NCBI GenBank assembly: GCA_019648995.1
Contig: BLXT01000825.1
Location: 76,958 to 98,681, forward strand
Direction of reading: 5' to 3'
DNA length: 21,724 nucleotides
From: Plakobranchus ocellatus
Lineage: Eukaryota > Mollusca > Gastropoda > Plakobranchidae
A program made the translations under genes and the position numbers. The notes under the pieces were generated by a model, which made no database searches, was not told the origin of the DNA, and saw only the letters and a program-made list of their open reading frames with translations. Shown here one piece after another: positions 11,475-20,400 of the stretch. Position 1 is the first letter of the stretch. Every line of letters begins with the position of its first letter.

Positions 11475-14400
11475 ATTATCATTAATATTGTTGCTGTTGT
11501 CATTATTAATGTTATAATTATCATCATCATCATCATCATCATCACAGTAAGTTAATCCTGATACTGTTATTATTTTAATTTTCGATATTAATTATATTCA
11601 TTTCATTCGTTTAATTACTTTAATTTTTTTTTAATGAAGGAAATTTTTTTGGTTTTACTCGGCGAGATAATTTGATTTAAATTTATATGGGGAGAGCTTA
11701 GTCTGAACATTGCATGGTAAAAGAAAATATGGCAGCACAGAATTAGGAATGCTTATTAATATTTAAATGAACAAGGCACTTATAAAGGAAATATATTTTC
11801 ATGGATCAATAGTAGTAGTTACAATCCAGATGTATAAAGATAACGTGTGTTAATGGGTTTAAAGAATTTTTATTGGCTGAAGGAATTTTGAAATTATTAA
11901 ATATTCCGTTTTAAGCATGAGCATAGAAAAGCAGTCTGATGTATGTATGCATGTATCATGCCTTTTTTTTTCTTTTAAGTTCAATAATTGTACACTTTAA
12001 AGCCAGGAATGTTGAATAAATATTGTCTTTTTGTACACTTTTCTTAGCATTGTAATGTTTACAAAATTGTTAAGAATGGGAAAAGAAATTATTTTTGTGA
12101 TATGCTGTTTTATTTTTATCTGAAAAAGAAAATTTTTTATATCATTTTAATTCATCATCAGAAAGAAATAACCAAAAAAATCTCAATGATTTTGTACATT
12201 TCATAAAACTTATAGCTTTAAAAGTAAAAAAAAAAAAAAAAAAAAGGAAGTAGCAAATCCTAAAATCCTAGATATAAAATTGATTTTGAATGATATTTCT
12301 CTTTATTTTGCTGTTACTTTTGTTTTAATATATATATATATATATATATATTTTTTATAGCAATGAAAAATATATGATGATTTTTTTTCAAGTCATTGAT
12401 TCTAAAAAGCATTTGTTTTTGTTTTTGTTTTTTTTTTTTGTTTTTTTTCTTCAGGCTCAAATATCACAGAAGAAGAGCTAAGAGTTGCAGAGGACAAATT
12501 CGAAGAATCAAAAAATCTTGCTGAAAATGCTATGCATAATGTTTTGGAAAATGAGGTCTGTATTTCTTTACTTTTGGTTGCCCTTTAAAATTGACAAGAA
12601 AGAAATTTATTTAAATACAACTTTATAAAAAAAATTGTGTGCTTTTTTTTTTCTTTCTTGGAGCAATGGATGGTGGGGTAGGCAAGGAACCAGAAAATCA
12701 GAAGTTTGACTTTGAGGAAAAAAAAATTGATTGGTATCAGTATAAACTTGTCAAGTCAAAGATCTTAAAATCACGTTACATTTGTCTTGGGACCATTCCT
12801 GATTAGTCAGCGTCTAACACTTGAGAAATACAAATTTGAAATTTTTTCTCCATTCTTTGACATCCCTTTCTCAGAAATCTAAAAGTCCTGTATCTTGCCT
12901 CAAAATTAACATAGCTATGTCCAGTTTTCACCAATGGAAATCTCATATAAAGACACTCAGGATGTTCAAACGGTTTAAAATGTTCAAAATGTGATTTTTG
13001 ACTCATTCGCACTAGTCTTGAGATGTTTGTGGCAGCAATAAGTTTACATCTATTTTCCAAACAATTTTTCTCTTGTTAATAGCGTGATTCTGCTTATTGA
13101 TTTTTCTTTAGTCAATGTTGTTAAGTTGTTTTTTTTTGTTTTTTTTTTTTAATATTTGTTTTCCAAATATAATCATGTCTTTTGTTTCTCGCTATGTGAT
13201 TGGAAAATGAGGCCTCAAGCGTAATTAGAATCCATTTGTGCTGTTTATTATCCAGGTGGAGTATATCAGTCAACTACAGGCATTCATCGAAGCAGAAGTT
13301 GACTACCACAGACAAGCATTAAACACTCTTCAGTCATTATTAGATGGACTGGAACAAAAGTATTTTATCCGGATTTAATTATGCATAGTTTCTGATCAGA
13401 GAAATTTTGTAATTCAAACAAAAATTGACAATCTTTTTAAATGAAATAGATCCTTAGATTTTTAGGCCATGATCCGAATGTTTCTTAATATTAAGTGTAA
13501 TTGATTTAGACAAGAAGAAATTGCTCATACATAAGAATTTTTAAAAGATCATGTCTTTGTTCAATGTTGATCAGTCGGATAAAAAAATTTAACATTAGTA
13601 TCCTTAGCTCCATCTTAGGTCTATATATATTGTATAGGTTTTGTGCGTATTATCATAAATTTTGGTCAGGACATCTAAATGAACTAAAACTATCAGGCTT
13701 TTGTGTCAATTTTTTATTTTTTTTTATCAGCCCACACTTTCATGTCAACATTAATGAAAACTAATTTGAAAGCAAATAAGTTTTTAAAACTTTCCTGGTT
13801 TCCAAATATCTCAGTTTTAATCTTAAATTGAATGATTTATGTCAACATATTAGTAATACTGTTCTAAGAATTACTAACTTATATGCTTTCTTCCTTTTTT
13901 TTTTTTGATGCTAGTTACTTTTTCTGGGCATCATCTTGCCAAACATATATCTCAGATGCACTCAAAAAGGATTTTTTTTTTCTTGAAGATATAAAAATTC
14001 TTACTTTTTGTATTAAAAAAAAAGTTGACAATGGGTCATGTGCTAATTCTTTCTTTTTTCACTTATTAACTTCAAGGCGCAATGAAGCTGCAAGTAAACC
14101 AAAAACTGAGCACATACCCAAAAGAGTGAGCTCATTCCGCAGAAGTGAATCGCCTAATTCTTATGATGGACCGAATGATGCACTGGACAATGATACTGGC
14201 AGATCAGGCAGCTACAACTTTAACAATATCCAAACGCCTTCCTACCATCAGTCAGGTTAGTTGATATTCAACGTTGTCCTTTCAATTCTCTCTCCAAGTT
14301 CATACTGGCTCTAATATATTAAATTACATAAGAGTTATGATGATTAGATCATTGAAAATGGACATCCCCTCACCCTCATCCTTTTAACTTTTTTCATTAC

Positions 14401-17400
14401 CTGCACTTATATAATAAATTGTTTATATTTTGGGTATCAGCTCATTTTTTTTAATCTGTGGGTACCCCTCAAAAAAAAAGTTGATGGACTCAGCATAGGC
14501 ATGGCCTGTGACAATTTAATAGAGGTACAAATTTTTTATGTCCTCTCCCCTATCCCCCTCCATTTTTTGGTTACCCAGCCATTCCAGTTTTTACAAGGAT
14601 GAAGATTTTTTTTTCCCAATATGATTTTGATTATGACATTTCTATTTTTTAGAAAAGGTATATTTTTTAAGCACCTTATGTTTTATTTATAATAGCACAA
14701 TCTTTTTTTTTCTGTCATTAAACTGCTGGATTGTTTCTTTTACTCTTTCATTTGATATAAAAACTTTGAACAAAATTAAAGAATAAATTAACAGCAGATG
14801 TCTCAAAATAAATCATCCGAGAACTCCAAAAATAACATGCTCAGTGACTATAGGGCACTGTGCCAGACACTAGTTAAAGGGTTGTGCACTATTGCTGGCT
14901 TATGCAAACAAGGCTAGTGTGGAGGTAGCAACTGTTGGTATCTGGGGAGAAGCAGTGGTCAAAAGACCCCACCAAATAAAATGGCACATTTTTGGTCCTT
15001 TTCTGTACCCTAATTCACATTCTGATTTTTGTAGATGCAGCTGTTTGGTGAAAAATCAACAGCTGACAAAATTTTATCTTGCATGCATAATTACTAACTT
15101 ACCATATTTAACATTCTGATTTGCTTCTCTTGTTAAATGTATTTATTTGATAGTGCATTTGAGCATTGCTATGGCATACAATATGCATTGATGGTTATGT
15201 CAGTTTTGCATCTTTAGTACATCCTCTATCTCTGTTTCATCCTCTCTGGGCTTTTTAAAGGCTTTGATCCATATGATGAACAAGATCCTTTTGGGTCTTA
15301 TGCTGGTAAGAATTGAATCAAGTTTCTTTTCATATCTGTGTTGTCATATTTTATACTCATGAGATTAGTGAGTGCTTTGATTAGTACCTAATTCATGTAA
15401 ATGTGGGAACTGCCTTCTTGTTGTTTTTTTTTAACATCTTTTTTAAATGTTGTGAAACTAGACCTAATGAATTGTAGATGTCAGTTTCAGAAACAATCTT
15501 AAAAAATGTGTGGATCTTTTTTTTTTATTTAAGAATTGTTTAAATACAGTGAGTGGCACTGATTTCATCAGGAACAAGCAAAAAATCCAAATTTATCCAA
15601 AAATTCACTAGTATTCTATTTTAGAGATATTTTTTTAAAGGATTTTTGTCTGAAGTGTGATGTTAGTGAAAATTCTCTATTGTTGACTCCATCACTTTGG
15701 TCTGAAGAACTTTTTAATGGAAGGGTGTTCTTCTGTTTGGAAAGAGGCGTTTAATTGAGAAAATTATTGAATACTTGCACAAAACTGAACTGCCTGTAAT
15801 TTTTACCTAAAACGTCAAAGCTTGTGCAATTTTAAGCTTGATATAAGTGAATTCTGATCTGGCAAAAACTGAAGGATTGTGATATGCTCTGCTTTCTTTT
15901 CTGATTTACTGCTTGTTTATAAAAAGAGTGCCCTTATGTTATATACCTTTGGATTCAGAATGGACCAAACTTTGAATTGGTAGTAACTTAAACTTTGTCA
16001 TACCTTTCTTTGGACCGTGGAAATCAAGCAAGAGCATTTTGTCTGTACAACATATTTGGCAAAACTTTGTGATACACAAAGAACAAAAAAAAAATTGTTT
16101 TTCGAATGGTAAAACTTGAAGACCAGAGGGACATGAACCATGAAATTATTAGTTTTGGAATATCAATTGTGAGTTAAGTTGGACATTATAAGATATCAAT
16201 GTTTTTCAAAGTATAAAAACAATTCACTAACAAATAATTTGTAATTCAATTATGTTTGTCCACCCATTTTACCCCTAAACATAATTATGTTACTTAAGAG
16301 ATCAATGTTGTTGTTTTTTTAATATGAACAAACGGGAATGCAAATTTTTTTTTATGTTTTGATGAAGTTAAAAGACCTTTAATAAAACTAATGGAAAAAA
16401 TTAATTACAAAAAAAGTTTCCTGGATTATAGGATTGATTTTTATGCTAAGTCAAAAAAAAAAAAAATCTTTCTAAAATTCTAAAGTTTATTTTTGGTTCA
16501 AGGAATTCCCTCACATCAGAAAAAAAGAGCAATTACATTTGATAGAAAAAAAAAATCCAAAAAATATAAAATGTCATGAAATATCACTAAGAGGATGCTT
16601 ATAACAAATCTACAGATCATTTTTGATTTTCTGCTACTTTCTCTAGATGGTAGCAACAAAAAAAAAATTCTAGACTCGGACTGGGATAGGAACAGGCACA
16701 ATAGTCTTGAAGCCAGGGATGGAGTCATCAGGCCCATCATCATCATTGGTGGCCCCAAAGCTCTTTTCTAATGGAGGTGGTAGTTTAATACTATAGTACA
16801 GATGGATTTACTCTATAAGTTCAGTTTTCAGTCAACACATAGCTGACAGTTAAGCTATTAAAACACATTTTAATTTGCACAGAAAAAATATCCAAGAGTG
16901 CATAATATATTTTAGGCAAAATAATAAGTAAAATATCATAAATATGTTTGGAAAAGGTTGATTAGCCCAATTATATGGCCTAAGACATGCCTGTCATCAG
17001 CCTAAGACATGCCTGTCATCAATCAGCTGATAGCTAGGGGCATCAGAGGAATCATCTACAACAAAATCAACTACCTCTTCTGCATTCACAGCATTTTGGG
17101 GGGATTTTTTATGGCAAACACTGAGCACATAGAAAATTACAACACTGCTTTGGAATTCAAAATAGTGGAAAAGATGCCAAATCACAAGCTCTTTTCAGGC
17201 ACAAAAAAAAATGGCAAAATCTTTAAACCAAGAGTATTGTTTACTTAGTTTCAATAAATTTTTCAATCCTTTATTTTCCAAATATGACACATGCAGTACA
17301 TCACATAAAAAAAAAAATAATGTCTCAAGACTATCCAAAAAAGAGTATGACTCATCTTACAATATTTTTTATTTCCCTGAACTTGTGAGAGTTAAACTGA

Positions 17401-20400
17401 GTATATTACATTCCTGCATCTTCATTTCACTTATTTTGTCCTTTTTATCTTAAGTATTGTACCAGGTTTATGCTTTTGAAAGTAAAGAGTTTGTTTCTTT
17501 CTTTAAATATTTATCAGCCACGTTATAAATTTTTAGCAATTTTTTTTTGTTGTTTTTTGTTTTGTATTGTATAAATCTGTACCAGTTTATTCTACAGCTT
17601 AAAAAATATATATATATATGTAAATGTTGAATACAACTGGATCTTTGTTGTGTTATGCTTAATTGTAGAGCAATAGTAAAGTATTGCTTGCATATTATTA
17701 ACAAAATGCTGTCTGGTTTGTTTTTTTTCAAGGTAGCTAGGAAGAGATATTAATGTAATTTATCAAGAGACATTTTTATTAGTTCCTTCTCCTCCTTTTC
17801 ATCCTCATCCACAATGGCAATTGTATTTTGTCTATCATTTCTTGGTTGCATGCTGTATATGAGCCATTGTCATCCATACATTTTCCTGTTGATCTTCTCC
17901 TTTTGTGAATGTATGTAGTGCAAATCCTTTTTACAATTTGCTTTGAGAACTGTGTAAAATATCTTTTCTTATAACAAAAGGTTGTTCAAAATCATCCTGA
18001 GCAGAATATTTTATTACACAATAGCCTGGTCTCTTTTTTAAAACCACATATTATATACAACCATTTGTATATTTTTAATACACTTCAACATTCATTACCT
18101 TACCAAAGAGCATGCATCCTTTCACAGACTTCCAGGCACATTTTTGTTGTAATGGAGGCTCATCTTTCTATTTTTTAAAATTAGCCATGTTTATCAAAAC
18201 AATCCTTACCTGATTCAATTATTTGTGCAACTTGATATTAATCTGTGCTTTCCAAATGTAAAACTTCCGAACATGTTTGATTTGCTTTTTGTGATGGCGA
18301 ACAAAAGTAGTTGCTTTGGTTGCAATTAACTCACTAGGGCCTGGGCTATTTTTAGAGCAACAATGGTTGCTGCCTGGGCTTTTTGTGCATTTTCAAAAAA
18401 TTCCTAACAGAAAACTATTCACACAATCAGTAGAATTTTTTCTCCATATGTACAAACTTGTAAATACAACAAACAAAAAGCGTGTACTTGTATGTCAGTG
18501 TGATCATTTTTTTTAAAATTATTTTGCTAAACCCCCAAATTGCAAAAAAATGAAAAAGTTGCATATTTATAATTGAAGCCATCAGTTAAGAGAATTACCT
18601 GTCTTTGAGTCAGTTCTTGGCTCAGAAAAGTTTGTGGGAATGTTATTGTGCAATATAGTTAGCTTTGGTGTGGAAGGTGATGAAGTTTAGTTTGTTGTTT
18701 AATTCTAGATTTAAATCTTGAAGTAGAGGCTGTTTGAGCATTGTCAATTTGGGAATCAGAAATAGATCAAGATCTAGACCTTGGCCTCTTAGGAGCTTTA
18801 GGCTGGTATTCAGGATCAGTATCAGGATTATATTGAAATTCCTCTTCAGATTCATTAGAACTAGCTTCCATAGCTTCAAAAAAGGTTCTTTCTGTCCCCT
18901 TTTTTTTTTGCCATTTCAATACCTTTTTTACGGTCAGTAACTTCTAGCGAGTTTAGGTTTGAAGGATTTTTCTCAGTAGAACGAGGTGACATCGGATGAC
19001 AGGTGATGAGCAATAACATAAAATTTTAAAAGTTTCCACCGAATCTTGCCAAAATCAAATCGGAAGTTCACAAAAGGCCCAGGCAGCATTTTCAAGAGTT
19101 CCCTTGAATGCACGGGAAGTAGCTCAAGAGACATTAACTTTTATTGTTATCCTGTACATTTACGTGCTGCGCCCACAGGGAAAGCTGCATATCCGGCATA
19201 CATGATGAACAATAGGCTTGTGGGATTTTTTACATTTGATAGAAAACTGTTGTTTGAGTCTCAGCCACATGAATAACCAAAGGCAGCTGAATGTCATCCT
19301 TGAGCATACAATTAAAACTTTATTGTCAGTGTGTATTATATTATTGTCTTTCCCATTGGCCTGGATACATGAATACTTTTAAAGATAATATTGTGAAGAG
19401 ATTTAATTGAATCTGCATGCTTTTCCTGAGTGATTTCTGCATAGAAGCAAAGGAACTTTTGCAATTCAAAGTCAACTAAAATCAGTGTTGGCAAAAACTT
19501 TTGAAATTATATTAAAAAAATTTTTCCCAACATCGTCACTGACTGCTAAATTATTTCAAATTAAATTAATATTTCTTTTATCCCATCTTTGTGCCCATCA
19601 ATGTTTGTTTTTGTAGGTTTTATACATGCCGTCATCTTAATTATAAAATAGGCCTATGTGTGACAACATCTAGAAAGTGTCGTTGTCTTCTTTTCCAACT
19701 CATATGCTAGCCAATAAAATATCATTGCATAGGATCAATTTTCTGTGAATCTCAAAGAAATGCTTTTAACTGCTAAGCACTAATTTATCTTGTATTTGCA
19801 ATTTGTTAAAATGCTCATGTTCAGCAAGCCAACAAAAATTATAGATGCTTAAATTTTTTTGTTCTCAGCTGAAACTATGATTTTTTGTCCATTTATTTCA
19901 TCACAAAAACGAAAGTCAAACTATATGCATTGATACACATTAAACTAGCTATCTCCAAAAATATTCAGCAACGCAGCCTTCATAGATGCCAAGTAGTCGT
20001 TAGAAACATCAATTTTGGAATCCAAGAAAATCTTTGGAACTTTCTATTCCTCGATATTAATTTGGCAAACTCATTACCTCTTTGATGTCATGAAAGAAGG
20101 CTACTGAAATATGATAATTATTATACAATGTAGAAGTTTAGGATCAAATTAATGAGTGGATTCATGAGTCATTGTTTCTTTTTTTTTATGAAACTGAATA
20201 TATTTTGGTTTTTTATTAAAAAAAACAAAACAGTTTTTAATCAAATATTTTTCATGTAATCTGTTAATGTATGTTCATGTTGTTTTGCAATTCCTTTTTA
20301 GTGCCAGACACTAAGAAGAAGCCAATGGCCAGAGCATTATACGACTTTATTCCTGAGAATGAAGGTGAACTGGGCTTCCAAGAGGGGGATTATGTGGACC

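Larger units (their letters stand above)
7253..12454 (+). other. SH3GL: Intron, 5202 bp, largest in the window
   Basis: Mostly unique-looking AT-rich DNA. Contents: a candidate cassette exon (8804-8851), an AAT tract (9091-9110), a long ATT/ATC compound microsatellite (11394-11545), a 20-A run (12226-12245), a TA tract (12328-12351) and a long T-rich tract before the acceptor. Open frames here (7386-7704, 8214-8396, 9654-9854, 11149-11343) show no family resemblance and are not called genes. Confidence 0.85.
15306..20301 (+). other. SH3GL: Intron, 4996 bp, host of an antisense relic
   Basis: From 15306 to about 16660 it is ordinary AT-rich intron with A and T runs. From 16670 to 18992 it carries the minus-strand coding relic. 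From about 18940 to 19280 CpG dinucleotides are more frequent. From 19280 to 20301 it is ordinary AT-rich sequence. The + strand frame 19046-19276 lies in the CpG-richer part and lacks an ATG at its start; I do not call it. Confidence 0.8.

Noticed and set aside
11330-11545. 71-residue minus-strand frame of Met/Ile runs
   Set aside because: It is a translation of the ATT/ATC microsatellite.
12803-13060. 85-residue minus-strand open frame
   Set aside because: It overlaps the dispersed repeat, and the matching frame in the other copy is interrupted by a stop. No family is recognisable.
13883-14076. N-terminal part of the 125-residue + frame ending at 14260
   Set aside because: Only 14077-14255 is coding; the upstream part is intron with an AG acceptor at 14075-14076 and Phe-rich low-complexity translation.
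14860-14872. 13-base match gtgccagacacta shared with the SH3 exon start (20301-20313)
   Set aside because: It is short, with no flanking similarity or coding frame; taken as chance.
16516-16758. 80-residue minus-strand open frame beginning MGPPMMMMG
   Set aside because: It is out of frame with the coding-like piece 16767-16670 and arises from ATG repeats; downstream it is Phe/Leu-rich AT-biased sequence.
19046-19276. 76-residue + frame in the CpG-richer segment
   Set aside because: It starts at TTG, not ATG, has no family resemblance, and lies opposite the 5' side of the antisense relic.
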